Source: Iamia majanohamensis (GTDB lineage: Bacteria > Actinomycetota > Acidimicrobiia > Acidimicrobiales > Iamiaceae). Taken from it: DNA of 64,000 nucleotides. Below are positions 32,796 through 41,239 of the stretch, one piece after another (the stretch's first letter is position 1; every line of letters starts with the position of its first letter). The translations under genes were made by a program, and so were the position numbers. The stretch covers positions 744,001-808,000 of the forward strand of contig NZ_CP116942.1 of assembly GCF_028532485.1 (NCBI RefSeq), written 5' to 3'. Below the pieces are notes generated by a model, which saw only the letters and a program-made list of their open reading frames with translations, was not told where the DNA came from and searched no databases.

Positions 32796-33668
32796 TCAGT
32801 CGGCGGTGGCCAGGGTGCCGAGGTAGAGCTCGATGACCTTGGGGTCGTGGAGCAGGTTGTGGCCGGTGTCGGTGTAGGCGTTGCGGCCCTGGTCGAGCAC
32901 GTAGGCCCGGTGGCAGATCTGCAGGCACCGGCGGGCGTTCTGCTCGACCATGAGCACCGACACGCCCGCCTTGTTGACCTCGGCCACCCGCTCGAAGACC
33001 TCGACCTGGAGCTTGGGGGCGAGGCCGGCCGAGGGCTCGTCGAGCAGGAGGACCTGGGGGTCCATCATCAGGGCCCGGGCCATGGCCACCATCTGGCGCT
33101 CGCCGCCCGACAGGGACCCCGTCTTCTGGGTGGCCCGCTCGGCGAGGAGGGGGAACAGCTCCCACACCGCCTCGCGGCGCTCCTTCAGCCGCCGGGGCCG
33201 CAGGTAGATGCCCATCTCCAGGTTCTCGTTGACCGTGAGGGTGGGGAACACGTTGTTGTTCTGGGGCACGTAGCCGACGCCGTCGCCGACGAGCTGGTCG
33301 GCCCGGCGGCCGGTGATGTCGTCACCCCGGAGCAGCACCCGACCGCCGCGCACGGGCACGAGGCCGAACAGCGTCTTGATGAGGGTGGACTTGCCGGCCC
33401 CGTTGGGGCCGATGATGCCGACCAGCTCGCCCTGGCCCAGCTCGACGTGGCACCCGGTGAGGATGTCGACCCCGGGGAGGTAGCCGGCGGTGATGTCGTC
33501 GCCCACGAGCAGGGCGTCGCGGGAGGCCACGTCGTGGGCCACGTCCTCGACGGCCACCGGCCCGGCGTCGTCGGCCGGGGGGTGCTCGTCGGCGGCGGGG
33601 TCGACGCCCGGGTCGTCCTCGGGGGCCAGGCCGGGGTCGTCCTGCGGGGGGGTGGTGTCGTCGCTCAC
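32796..33668 (-). CDS. livF: Branched-chain amino acid ABC transporter ATP-binding protein LivF (system 1)
   Basis: This 290-residue cytoplasmic ATPase energises the Liv-type importer. It has Walker A GIIGPNGAGKST (about 86-97), Q-loop YVPQNNNVFPTLTV, ABC signature LSGGERQMVAMARAL (about 190-204), Walker B VLLLDEPSAGLAP and H-loop-like LMVEQNARR. An unusual acidic N-terminal extension of about 45 residues (PPQDDPGLAPEDDPGVDP) precedes the ATPase domain. The GTG start overlaps the livG stop (GTGA). It is the last gene of the livH-livM-livG-livF operon. Confidence 0.93.
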   Translation of the reverse strand: MSDDTTPPQDDPGLAPEDDPGVDPAADEHPPADDAGPVAVEDVAHDVASRDALLVGDDITAGYLPGVDILTGCHVELGQGELVGIIGPNGAGKSTLIKTLFGLVPVRGGRVLLRGDDITGRRADQLVGDGVGYVPQNNNVFPTLTVNENLEMGIYLRPRRLKERREAVWELFPLLAERATQKTGSLSGGERQMVAMARALMMDPQVLLLDEPSAGLAPKLQVEVFERVAEVNKAGVSVLMVEQNARRCLQICHRAYVLDQGRNAYTDTGHNLLHDPKVIELYLGTLATAD

Positions 33669-34540
33669 GGCTGGGCCTCCCCGGCCTCGTGGTCGACCTC
33701 GGGGGGCAGGGCCTCGCCCAGGTAGGCCTCGATGACGCGGTGGTCGCGGGAGATGGTCTGGGGCGTCCCCTCGGCCACCACCCGGCCCGAGGCCATGACC
33801 ACCACCCAGTCGCTGATCTCCATCACCACGTCGATGTCGTGCTCGACGAAGATGACCGTCTTGCCCTCGTCGCGCAGCGCCTGCACGTGGCCGAGCAGGG
33901 ACTGGGTGAGGGCCGGGTTGACGCCCGCCATGGGCTCGTCCAGGCACACCAGCTTCGGGTCGGACATGAGGGCGCGGGCCATGTCGAGCAGCTTGCGCTG
34001 GCCGCCCGAGAGGGTGCCGGCCCGCTGGTCGCGCATGTGGTCGAGCTTGAAGCGCTGCAGGAGGGCGTCGGCCCGCTCGGTGAGCTCGGCCTCCTGGGCC
34101 TGCCACGGGAAGGTGAGCAGCCCGAGGAGGATGTTCTCGCCCCGCTGGTCCTGGCCGGCCAGCAGCATGTTCTCGAGCACGGTGAGCCGGGACAGGGCCC
34201 GGGTCAGCTGGAACGAGCGGACGAGGCCCAGCCGGGCGATCTTGTGGGTGCGGGTGCGGCCCAGGGTGCGGCCGTCGAAGACGGTGGTGCCCGAGTCGGG
34301 CCGGTCGAACCCGGTGATGAGGTTGAAGAGGGTGCTCTTGCCGGCCCCGTTGGGGCCGATGAGCGCGGTGATCTTCCCGCGCGACACCTCGAGGTGGTCG
34401 ACGTCGACGGCGGTGAGGCCGCCGAAGACCCGGCGCATGCCGTCGACGACGAGGATGGCGTCGTCCTTGGCCCCACCGGTGGGGTCGTCGGCGTCGCCGG
34501 ATGCGGCCCACTCGCCCTGGAGGGCGCTCACGTCACTCAA
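33665..34540 (-). CDS. livG: Branched-chain amino acid ABC transporter ATP-binding protein LivG (system 1)
   Basis: This 291-residue ATPase is the second nucleotide-binding subunit. It has Walker A ALIGPNGAGKSTLFNLITGF (about 59-78), signature LSGGQRKLLDMARALM (about 169-184), Walker B LVCLDEPMAGVNP and H-loop FVEHDIDVVMEISD. The start is a TTG at 34540, supported by an AAGGAGGA Shine-Dalgarno with 8-nt spacing inside the end of livM. The alternative GTG at 34531 lacks correct spacing. It overlaps livM by 8 nt and livF by 4 nt, so translation is coupled. Confidence 0.93.
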   Translation of the reverse strand: MSDVSALQGEWAASGDADDPTGGAKDDAILVVDGMRRVFGGLTAVDVDHLEVSRGKITALIGPNGAGKSTLFNLITGFDRPDSGTTVFDGRTLGRTRTHKIARLGLVRSFQLTRALSRLTVLENMLLAGQDQRGENILLGLLTFPWQAQEAELTERADALLQRFKLDHMRDQRAGTLSGGQRKLLDMARALMSDPKLVCLDEPMAGVNPALTQSLLGHVQALRDEGKTVIFVEHDIDVVMEISDWVVVMASGRVVAEGTPQTISRDHRVIEAYLGEALPPEVDHEAGEAQP

Positions 34541-35522
34541 GGACCATCTCCTCCTTCGAGCCGAAGATGCCCTGTGGTCGGAAGACCAGCAGGACCATGA
34601 GGCCGACGCCCACCGCGCCGAGGGCCAGGGCCCCCTGGGCGGCCTGGCCGCTCAGGAAGCCGGGCAGGAGGTCCTCCGAGCCCATCTGCGACAGCAGGGA
34701 CTGCGAGCCGGCGAAGAGGAACTGGAACAGCAGGGCGCCGACGATGGGGCCGAGGCGGGTGGCGGCGCCGCCCAGGATCAGCACCGTGTAGGCGAAGAAG
34801 GTGATCTGGGGCTGGAAGGCGTTGGCCGTGGCGCTGGCGTTGGCCAGGACGGTGAGGACGCCGCCCACCGCGCCGATGACGCCGCCCAGGATCAGCGACT
34901 GCATCTTGTAGGAGATGGCGTTCTTGCCCAGGGCGCGGACCACGTCCTCGTCCTCGCGGATCGCCTTCAGGATGCGACCCCACGGGCTGCGCATGAGCAG
35001 GGCGACCAGGACGGTCATGAGCACGACGAGGGCCCAGCCCACGAGCAGGGCGAAGAGCTGGTTGCCCGGGTAGGAGAGCTGGCCGAAGCCGTAGCGGGTG
35101 CCGCCGTCGAACGGTGAGAGGTCGTAGAAGGGCGACATGTCGGGCTGGAGCCCGAAGGGCCCGCCGGTGACGTCGGTGGCCGAGGTGGACCGGATGACGA
35201 TGCGCAGGATCTCGGCCGCGGCGATGGTGACGATGGCGAAGTAGTCGCCCCGCAGGCGGAGCGTGGGCGCACCGAGCAGCAGGGCGAAGACGACGGCGCA
35301 CAGGAAGGAGAAGGGGATGGCCAGCCACAGCGACCAGCCCCAGGTCTGCACCGCGACGGCCGTGCCGTAGGCGCCGCAGGCGAGGAAGCCGACCTGCCCG
35401 AAGTTGCGGAGCCCGGTGTAGCCGTACTGCACGTTGAGCCCGATGGCCGCGAGGGCCAGCACGGCGGCGAAGGGCCCGAAGGCCGAGCGGGTCGCGTTCT
35501 CGAGGATGGCACCGAGGTCCAC
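34533..35522 (-). CDS. livM: Branched-chain amino acid ABC transporter permease LivM (system 1)
   Basis: This 329-residue integral membrane subunit has about eight to nine hydrophobic segments (for example ALAAIGLNVQYGYTGLRNFG, about 24-43, and LAIPFSFLCAVVFALLLGAP, about 67-86). It contains the family motifs GLRNFGQVGFLACGAYGTA and ILKAIREDEDVVRALGKN, the cytoplasmic coupling helix that contacts the ATPases. It ends FRPQGIFGSKEEMVLE. The GTG start at 35522 overlaps the livH stop by one base (TAGTG). Confidence 0.92.
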   Translation of the reverse strand: MDLGAILENATRSAFGPFAAVLALAAIGLNVQYGYTGLRNFGQVGFLACGAYGTAVAVQTWGWSLWLAIPFSFLCAVVFALLLGAPTLRLRGDYFAIVTIAAAEILRIVIRSTSATDVTGGPFGLQPDMSPFYDLSPFDGGTRYGFGQLSYPGNQLFALLVGWALVVLMTVLVALLMRSPWGRILKAIREDEDVVRALGKNAISYKMQSLILGGVIGAVGGVLTVLANASATANAFQPQITFFAYTVLILGGAATRLGPIVGALLFQFLFAGSQSLLSQMGSEDLLPGFLSGQAAQGALALGAVGVGLMVLLVFRPQGIFGSKEEMVLE

Positions 35523-36964
35523 TAGCCCACCCTCTCCTTGGATCCGAGCAGGCCCTGCGGGCGGACCAGCAGCACGAGGATGAGCACGGCCAGGGCGGCC
35601 ACGGTCTTCAGCTCGGGCGACACCCACAGGGTGCTGAGCTCGGTGGTGAGCCCCACGATGAGGCCGCCCACCATGGCGCCGTAGGCGGTGCCCAGGCCGC
35701 CCAGGATCACCGCCGCGAACATGAGCAGCAGGAGCTGGAAGCCCATCAGGTAGTCGATGCGGGCGGCCACGCCCTGGAGCACGCCTCCGCCGGCGGCCAG
35801 GGCGCCGGCCAGCACCCAGACGAAGAGGATGATGCGCGACACGTTGATCCCCGACGAGGCGGCCAGGTCGGGGTTGTCGGAGACGGCCCGGAGGGCCTTG
35901 CCGACCCGGGTGTACTGGAGCATGAGCGCCACGGCGACCAGCACGACGAGGCAGATGACGATCAGCGAGACGTCGCGGGCGTTGATCTCGAAGGGCCCGA
36001 GCGACCACGAGTCGCGCTGGATGGCGTACTGGCGGTAGCGCCGGTCGCCGGTGCCGAACCAGATGAGGAGGGCCTGGCGGGCGGCGATCGACAGGCCGAT
36101 GGAGATGACGAGGATCTGGAACTGGCCGGTGCGGCGCTTGCGCAGGGGGCGCCACAGGCCCAGCTCCTGGGCGGCCCCGACGAACCCGCCGAGCACCACC
36201 ACGATGAGCCCGGCCGCCACCACCGGGAGGCGCTCGCCGTCGGATGACAGGAACCAGGCCGCGATGGCCCCGAAGGTGACCATCTCGCCGTGGGCGAAGT
36301 TGACCAGCTTGGTGGTGCCGAACACGAGGGAGAGGCCGATCGACGCCACCGCCAGGATCAGGCCGAACACGACGCCGTCGACCAGGCGGGACGCCACCCG
36401 GTCGGCGAGGGTGTCGGTCTGGCGGGGCTCGGAGGCGGTGAAGCCGCCGTCGTCGTCGTCGCCGCCGGGGGAGGTCGACTCCTCGCCCTCGACGACCAGG
36501 CCGAAGAGGGCGGCCCGGGCCCGTCCCCCCTGCACCTGGATGGTGAGCGGGTTGCGGCTCGGGTCGCGGAGGGTGACCCGGGCGGGCAGCGTGGCGGCGT
36601 CCAGGGTGACCAGGTAGTCGCCGGGCTGGGGGAGGGGCACGAACCACATGCCCTCGGCGTCGGTGGTGCTCTCGCCCTGGGGGGTCCCGGCCGCGTCGGT
36701 GACCGAGATGGTGGCCCCCTCGACGGGGTCGCCGCCGGCCTGGAGCACGCCCCGGATGCCCGTGCCCCCGCCCTCGGGGGCGGTGGTGGTGCCACCGGCG
36801 GGGGCGGTGGTGGTGCTGCCCTCCGGCGCCGTGGTGCTGCCGGGTGCGGGCTCGGTGGGGTCCTGGGCCCCGGAGGGGCGGGCGCCGAGGAGCAGGGTCA
36901 GTCCGACCAGGCACGCGACCAGGAGCTGCACGCGGGTGGTGCGGCTCGGGGGGCGGTGCGGCAT
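35522..36964 (-). CDS. livH: Branched-chain amino acid ABC transporter permease LivH fused to an exported regulatory-like domain (system 1)
   Basis: At 480 residues this is about 190 longer than typical LivH. The N-terminus is a signal peptide (VQLLVACLVGLTLLLGARPSGA, about 12-33), then a Thr/Pro/Gly-rich stretch. A carboxypeptidase-regulatory-like beta domain follows (IRGVLQAGGDPVEGATISVTDAAG....GDYLVTLDAATLP, about 70-130), then an acidic linker. A normal LivH permease comes last (about 187-480; LVFGTTKLVNFAHGEMVTFGA and ALRAVSDNPDLAASSGINV). The beta domain would sit outside the membrane next to the substrate-binding protein. No frameshift is needed. It is the first gene of livHMGF. Confidence 0.9.
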   Translation of the reverse strand: MPHRPPSRTTRVQLLVACLVGLTLLLGARPSGAQDPTEPAPGSTTAPEGSTTTAPAGGTTTAPEGGGTGIRGVLQAGGDPVEGATISVTDAAGTPQGESTTDAEGMWFVPLPQPGDYLVTLDAATLPARVTLRDPSRNPLTIQVQGGRARAALFGLVVEGEESTSPGGDDDDGGFTASEPRQTDTLADRVASRLVDGVVFGLILAVASIGLSLVFGTTKLVNFAHGEMVTFGAIAAWFLSSDGERLPVVAAGLIVVVLGGFVGAAQELGLWRPLRKRRTGQFQILVISIGLSIAARQALLIWFGTGDRRYRQYAIQRDSWSLGPFEINARDVSLIVICLVVLVAVALMLQYTRVGKALRAVSDNPDLAASSGINVSRIILFVWVLAGALAAGGGVLQGVAARIDYLMGFQLLLLMFAAVILGGLGTAYGAMVGGLIVGLTTELSTLWVSPELKTVAALAVLILVLLVRPQGLLGSKERVG

Positions 36965-37068
36965 CGGGGGTGGGTCCTCGGGCTGTCCGGCAGGGGGTGG
37001 CGGGAGTGTAGGAGGTCGGCCGGCCGCAGGCTCCGGGACGTCGAGGATCGCGTCAGGTGCGGCCGGCG

Positions 37069-37371
37069 TCAGGGCTCGCCCGGCGCCGCGATGTCGACGG
37101 GGGTCCAGGTGGGGAAGGCGACGTGGGGCACGTCGAGGTGGCCCACGATGCGCCCCTGGGCGGAGAGCGCCTCGAGGCACGGGCGGGCCACCTCGGCGCC
37201 CCCGGCCATGACGACGTACTCGGCCACCGGCAGCAGCAGCGGCCCGGCGTCGGCGTCACCCTCCCGCAGCACGGCCTCCACCTCGAGGGTGGGCCGGCAC
37301 GGGTTCCGGGCGTCGACGAGCGACGAGTGGTACACGACGCCCTCGAACACCGAGAGGGCCCTGATCCTCAC
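37069..37371 (-). CDS. Hypothetical protein, 100 residues
   Basis: The product starts MRIRALSVFEGVVYHSSLVDARN and ends FPTWTPVDIAAPGEP. Amino-acid composition is balanced and unlike the Arg/Pro/Ala-rich antisense frames here, so it is probably real. No signal or membrane segment is seen, and no family is recognised. It starts with GTG at 37371, 31 bp after the DUF427 gene on the same strand, and lies before livH; cotranscription is possible. Confidence 0.6.
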   Translation of the reverse strand: MRIRALSVFEGVVYHSSLVDARNPCRPTLEVEAVLREGDADAGPLLLPVAEYVVMAGGAEVARPCLEALSAQGRIVGHLDVPHVAFPTWTPVDIAAPGEP

Positions 37372-37402
37372 GGCCGGGCCCGCCGGGGCCGGTGGGGGGT
37401 GG

Positions 37403-37909
37403 TCACCAGTGGGCCGTGCCCGGGCCGCCCTTGATGGGGCCGACGACGGCGTCGGTCACCCAGCCGCCGTACACGCCGCCCTCCATGGGCCGCACGACCT
37501 CGTCGTCGACCAGGCACCGGTCGACGGCCTGGGGGTAGAACGACCAGTAGCCCACGAGGTCCCCGTAGGCGGGGTCGGGGTCGGGGTAGGTCCACGCCGC
37601 CGCGGGGGCGACCACGTCGCCCACCACCACGTCGGCGTAGGACGCCAGACCCTTCCACTCGCAGAAGGAGCGGGACGGGGCGGCGCGGAGCAGCTCGAGG
37701 TCGATGTCGTCGGCGGGCAGGTAGAAGGCGGGTGCCTGCGACGTCTCGAGGACGCGCAGGCTGCGGGTGGTGTCGGCCACCACCCGGCCGGCGTGCTCGA
37801 CGACGAGGTGCGCCGGGCTGCGCTCGAGGCGCGGCGGTCGGGGGTAGTCCCAGACCGACTCCTGGCCGGGTCCGGGGGTGAGGGGGGTGGGACGGTCCAC
37901 GGAGGCCAT
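37403..37909 (-). CDS. DUF427 domain protein
   Basis: This 168-residue soluble protein has the DUF427 pattern: ESVWDYPRPPRLERSPAHLVVEHAGRVVADTTRSLRVLETSQAPAFYLPADDIDLELL (about 17-73), CEWKGLASYADVVVG and VGYWSFYPQAVDRCLVDDEVV. DUF427 proteins form compact beta folds that occur singly or in pairs. Their biochemical role is not established. Start ATG at 37909 is 9 bp from the divergent start at 37919. Confidence 0.88.
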   Translation of the reverse strand: MASVDRPTPLTPGPGQESVWDYPRPPRLERSPAHLVVEHAGRVVADTTRSLRVLETSQAPAFYLPADDIDLELLRAAPSRSFCEWKGLASYADVVVGDVVAPAAAWTYPDPDPAYGDLVGYWSFYPQAVDRCLVDDEVVRPMEGGVYGGWVTDAVVGPIKGGPGTAHW

Positions 37910-37918
37910 CCTGGCAGG

Positions 37919-38425
37919 GTGGCTCCTGCATCCCACCCGGGTCCCGACGACCCCGACGACGCGGCCGCCCTCGCGGCCCACGCCACCGCCCTGGCCGACG
38001 GCATCGAGGCCGCCCTGCCGGGCTGGGTGCGGGCGTCGGTCGCCGACCGCCACGCCGCAGCCCGTCCCGGTCCGGTGCCGGCCGAGGTGGAGGAGGCGGC
38101 CCGGGAGGCGGGGGAGGAGGCGGCGCGCCAGGTCGGCCCGGCCGTCCGGGCCCTGCTGGCGCGCGACGTCGACGACCAGCCCACCGGTCCCCTCGCCCTG
38201 GTGCGCGGCGCGGTGCGCTACCCGACCGCGGTGCTGGCCGCCGCCGGGGTGCCGCCGGTGGTGCGCGACGAGGTGGCCGAGCGGATCAACCCCGACGACA
38301 CCTACGACCTGGCCCCCGCCGCGTTCGCCGATGTCCACCCCGACCTCCACGGACCTGGCATCGTGTGGGGAGCGGCCAAGGCCCACGTGGTCCTGGCCCG
38401 GCGACGACGGGAGGGTCGGCGGTGA
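37919..38425 (+). CDS. Hypothetical protein, 168 residues
   Basis: This soluble helical protein reads MAPASHPGPDDPDDAAALAAHATALADGIEAALP at the start, EEAAREAGEEAARQVGPAVRALLARDVDDQPTGPLALVRGAVRYPTAVL in the middle (about 65-113), and ends VWGAAKAHVVLARRRREGRR. No known family is recognised, although its form suggests a conserved actinobacterial protein. The GTG at 37919 is only 9 bp from the divergent DUF427 start, so its promoter must lie within that gene. Longer in-frame extensions are antisense to livH and were rejected. Confidence 0.65.
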   Translation: MAPASHPGPDDPDDAAALAAHATALADGIEAALPGWVRASVADRHAAARPGPVPAEVEEAAREAGEEAARQVGPAVRALLARDVDDQPTGPLALVRGAVRYPTAVLAAAGVPPVVRDEVAERINPDDTYDLAPAAFADVHPDLHGPGIVWGAAKAHVVLARRRREGRR

Positions 38426-38458
38426 GCCACAGGAGCGAGAGCGGTGTCGGCCGGGCCG

Positions 38459-38487
38459 GCCCGCCCCGTGACGGGCGCGGGGCGGGC
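38459..38487 (+). terminator. Hairpin between two small hypothetical genes
   Basis: A perfect 10-bp stem (GCCCGCCCCG with CGGGGCGGGC, 9-nt loop) lies 34 bp after the 168-residue gene and before the next gene on the same strand. It is probably a terminator. Confidence 0.55.
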
Positions 38488-38537
38488 GACGGGGCCCGGC
38501 GGGCCCGGACGTCGGGACGGACCACGGGGGTGAGGGG

Positions 38538-38867
38538 GTGAGCCGGCGGGTGGTGGCCGTGGTGCCCGACCTCATGGACCGGTCGCGGCTCTCGGCCCCG
38601 GGCTGCAAGGTCACCCACGTGGCGCCCGGCGCCCTGGCCGCAGCCGTGGCCGACCCGTCGGCCCCGGTCGACCTGGTCGTGGTCGACCTCTCCCGCCCCG
38701 GCGTGCTCGACCGGGTCGCCGACCTCGACGTGCCCGTGGTCGGGTTCGCCCCCCACGTCGACGACGCCCTCCTCGACCAGGCCCGTGCGGTCGGCGTGGA
38801 GGCCCTGCCCCGCTCGGCGTTCTTCCGCCGGTGGCCCGCCCTCGGCCCCGTCGGCGACACCCGCTGA
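38538..38867 (+). CDS. Small receiver-like (CheY-fold) hypothetical protein
   Basis: This 109-residue protein has an alternating pattern RRVVAVVPDLMDRSRL....VDLVVVDLSRPGVLDRVADLDVPVVGFAPHVDDALLDQARAVGVEALPRSAFFRRW, which resembles a response-regulator receiver fold. It lacks the usual acidic pair and the C-terminal Lys. It would therefore not be phosphorylated conventionally. It starts with GTG at 38538. No output domain or kinase is adjacent. The resemblance is structural pattern only. Confidence 0.6.
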   Translation: MSRRVVAVVPDLMDRSRLSAPGCKVTHVAPGALAAAVADPSAPVDLVVVDLSRPGVLDRVADLDVPVVGFAPHVDDALLDQARAVGVEALPRSAFFRRWPALGPVGDTR

Positions 38868-38910
38868 GGGGCGGGGACGCCGCCTGCGCACCGGGCCCGG
38901 ACGCGACGAA

Positions 38911-38937
38911 GGGCGGGCCCGCAGCGCGGACCCGCCC
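38911..38937. terminator. Bidirectional terminator between the receiver-like gene and the cold-shock gene
   Basis: A 12-bp stem with one mismatch (GGGCGGGCCCGC with GCGGACCCGCCC, 3-nt loop) lies between the ends of two convergent genes. Confidence 0.75.
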
Positions 38938-38955
38938 CTCGTCAGCTGGTCGGGA

Positions 38956-39156
38956 TCAGACGACCCGGACGTTCAGGGCCTCGTCGCCCTTGCGGCCGGG
39001 GCCGACCTCGAACTCGCAGGTCTGGCCCTGCTCCAGGGTGCGGTAGCCGTCGCCCTGGATGTTGGAGAAGTGGACGAACACGTCGTCGCCGTCGGAACGC
39101 GAGATGAACCCGTACCCCTTCTCAGCGTTGAAGAACTTGACAGTACCGGTAGGCAC
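38956..39156 (-). CDS. Cold shock protein, CspA family
   Basis: This 66-residue OB-fold protein binds single-stranded RNA and DNA. RNP1 is KGYGFISR (about 13-20) and RNP2 is VFVHFSNI (about 26-33). It starts [14 protein letters not shown] and ends EALNVRVV, the usual length and layout. The GTG start at 39156 follows a GAGGT Shine-Dalgarno. A leader of about 45-50 nt with a hairpin could modulate its translation. Confidence 0.95.
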   Translation of the reverse strand: MPTGTVKFFNAEKGYGFISRSDGDDVFVHFSNIQGDGYRTLEQGQTCEFEVGPGRKGDEALNVRVV

Positions 39157-39187
39157 GGGTGACCTCTGTATCTCTTGCAGTCTCGGT

Positions 39188-39215
39188 CACCGGGCGGTGA
39201 CCCGGTGCCATGCTA
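39188..39215 (-). promoter_or_regulatory. Cold-shock gene -10 element and leader hairpin
   Basis: TAGCAT on the minus strand (39210-39215) is a likely -10, about 54 nt before the start codon. Just downstream, CACCGGG and CCCGGTG (39188-39194 and 39201-39207) can pair into a 7-bp hairpin at the 5' end of the leader. Confidence 0.4.
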
Positions 39216-39269
39216 GGCGGTGGTGCACCTCGGCACGCCACGCGGTGGGCCCGGGACCACGCCCGGCGG

Positions 39270-39743
39270 TCAGTGCGGGTCCCAGGCGCCCGGCGCGTCG
39301 GCCAGCCGGTCGACCTCGGGGACGAGGGCGCCCTCGGCCAGCGCGGCCAGGCTGGTGGCCTCCAGCACCGCCCGCAGGTTGGCCCGCACCGCGACCCACA
39401 TGCGCTGCAGGGCCCGCAGGTCGTCGGGGTAGTCGAGAACCTCGGGGCGCTCGCCCCGCACGTCGGCGAGGGGGCCCTCGACGGCGCGGATGACGTCGGC
39501 CACGGTGACCTCGGCCGCGGGGCGGGCCAGCCGGTAGCCCCCCACCGCACCCCGGCGGCTGGCCACCAGGCCGGCCCGCTTCAGGTCGGCCAGGATCGTC
39601 TCCAGGAACTTGGGCGGGATGTCCTCGCCCTCGGCGATCAGGTGGGCCTTGAGCGGCGGCCCGGCGTCGCCCGTCGCGGCCTGGGCCCGGGCCAGGGCCA
39701 CGCCGGCCCGCACCGCGTAGTCGACCTTCGCCGTCGTCCGCAC
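39270..39743 (-). CDS. Rrf2 family transcriptional regulator
   Basis: This 157-residue protein has the Rrf2 winged helix: MRTTAKVDYAVRAGVALARA, then IPPKFLETILADLKRAGLVASRRGAVGGYRLARPAAEVTVADVIRAVEGPLADVRGE (about 42-98). The C-terminal half lacks the cysteine cluster that holds an iron-sulfur centre in IscR or NsrR, so it is a CymR-like, cluster-free member. Its target and signal are unknown. It is divergent from the CoA-disulfide-reductase-like gene, 104 bp apart, which it may control. It starts with GTG at 39743. Confidence 0.88.
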   Translation of the reverse strand: MRTTAKVDYAVRAGVALARAQAATGDAGPPLKAHLIAEGEDIPPKFLETILADLKRAGLVASRRGAVGGYRLARPAAEVTVADVIRAVEGPLADVRGERPEVLDYPDDLRALQRMWVAVRANLRAVLEATSLAALAEGALVPEVDRLADAPGAWDPH

Positions 39744-39835
39744 GGCTCAGGGACGACGGGGGGACGGGCGGGGCACCCCCGGATCATGGCACCACGCCCG
39801 GCGACCGCGCCCGGGGTGCCGCCGGCCCCTGTCGG

Positions 39836-39841
39836 TAGCCT
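39836..39841 (+). promoter_or_regulatory. -10 element of the CoA-disulfide-reductase-like gene (leaderless)
   Basis: TAGCCT lies 6 nt before the ATG start at 39848. Confidence 0.5.
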
Positions 39842-39847
39842 CGCCCC

Positions 39848-41188
39848 ATGGCAGAGCGGTTGGTGGTGGTCGGTGGCGACGCAGCGGGGATGGCCGCCGC
39901 GTCGCAGGCCCGCCGGCGGGACCCCTCGCTCGACATCGTGGCCCTCGAGCGGGGCACCCGGACGAGCTACTCCGCCTGCGGGATCCCGTACCTCGTCGCC
40001 GGCGACGTGGAGAGCCCCGACGACCTGGTGGCCCGGACCCCCGACGAGTTCCGCCAGGAGCACCGCATCGACGTGCGGATGCGCCACGAGGCCACGGCCA
40101 TCGACCTCGACGCCCGCACCGTCGAGGTGCGCGACCTCGTCCACGAGCGCACCTTCCGGCTCGGCTTCGACCAGCTCATGGTCGGCACCGGGGCCCGCCC
40201 CATCCGCCCCGACCTGCCCGGCATCGACGGGCCCCACATCCGCGGTGTGCAGACCCTCGACGACGGGTGTCGGATGCTGGGCGAGGCCCGGGAGCTGGAG
40301 TGCCGCGACGTGGTCGTGGTCGGCTCCGGCTTCATCGGCCTCGAGATGGCCGAGGCCTTCGTCCGCTGGGGCGCCAAGGTCACCATGGTCGAGGCCAACG
40401 AGCGGCCCATGTCCCGCCAGCTCGACCCCGACGTCGGGGACCGGCTGGTCACCGCGGTCCGGGGCCTCGGCATCGACGCCCGCTTCGGCGAGGCCGTCGA
40501 GGGCTTCGAGGAGGGCCTGGTCCACACCGCGTCGGGACCGCTGCGCGCCGACCTGGTCGTCCTGGGCCTCGGGGTGGCACCCGAGGCGACCCTGGCCGAG
40601 GAGGCCGGGCTCGAGCTCGGCACCCGCGGCAGCATCCGGGTCAACCGGCGCCAGGCCACGTCCACGCCCGGCGTCTGGGCCGCGGGCGACTGCGCCGAGA
40701 CCTACCACCGGGTGTCGCAGCGCCGCATCCACATCGCCCTCGGCACCGTGGCCAACAAGACGGCCCGCATCGCCGGGGTGAACATCGGGGGCGGCTACGC
40801 CACCTTCCCCGGCGTGGTCGGCACCGCCATCACCAAGGTCTGCGGCACGGAGGTGGCCCGCACCGGGCTGTCGACCGAGGAGGCCGAGCGGGCCGGGTTC
40901 GCGACCGTGTCGGCCACCGTCGAGACCACCACCATCGCCGGCTACCTCCCCGACGCCCAGCCCATGGTGGTCAAGGCCATCGCCGAGCAGGTCACCGGCC
41001 GGCTGCTCGGCATGCAGATCGTCGGCGGGTCCGGGGCGGCCAAGCGCATCGACACCGCCGCCACCGCGCTCAGCGCGGAGATGACCGTCGACGACGTGGT
41101 CGAGCTCGACCTCTCCTACGCCCCGCCGTTCTCGTCCACGTGGGACCCGGTCCAGGTCGCGGCCCGGGTCGTCGCCGGGAAGGTCTGA
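39848..41188 (+). CDS. FAD-dependent CoA-disulfide reductase / NADH oxidase family protein
   Basis: This 446-residue flavoprotein belongs to the pyridine-nucleotide-disulfide oxidoreductase class with one catalytic Cys (SYSACGIPYLVAGDV, Cys about 44), as in CoA-disulfide reductases and NADH peroxidases. FAD binding is by VVVGGDAAGMAAASQARR (about 6-23), NAD(P)H binding by VVVGSGFIGLEMAEAF (about 157-172), and the second FAD motif is GVWAAGDCAE (about 276-285). The C-terminal dimer domain follows (GTAITKVCGTEVARTGL). It may reduce CoA disulfide, polysulfide or oxygen. The divergent Rrf2 regulator suggests a redox or sulfur response. Confidence 0.9.
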   Translation: MAERLVVVGGDAAGMAAASQARRRDPSLDIVALERGTRTSYSACGIPYLVAGDVESPDDLVARTPDEFRQEHRIDVRMRHEATAIDLDARTVEVRDLVHERTFRLGFDQLMVGTGARPIRPDLPGIDGPHIRGVQTLDDGCRMLGEARELECRDVVVVGSGFIGLEMAEAFVRWGAKVTMVEANERPMSRQLDPDVGDRLVTAVRGLGIDARFGEAVEGFEEGLVHTASGPLRADLVVLGLGVAPEATLAEEAGLELGTRGSIRVNRRQATSTPGVWAAGDCAETYHRVSQRRIHIALGTVANKTARIAGVNIGGGYATFPGVVGTAITKVCGTEVARTGLSTEEAERAGFATVSATVETTTIAGYLPDAQPMVVKAIAEQVTGRLLGMQIVGGSGAAKRIDTAATALSAEMTVDDVVELDLSYAPPFSSTWDPVQVAARVVAGKV

Positions 41189-41239
41189 GCCCGGGTGGCC
41201 GACGGCCCGCCGTCGACGTCCCCGAGGGGTCACGGGGGC

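Noticed and set aside
36290-37918. Upstream extension of the 168-residue protein at 37919
   Set aside because: The sequence is antisense to livH and two other genes and lacks protein-like composition.
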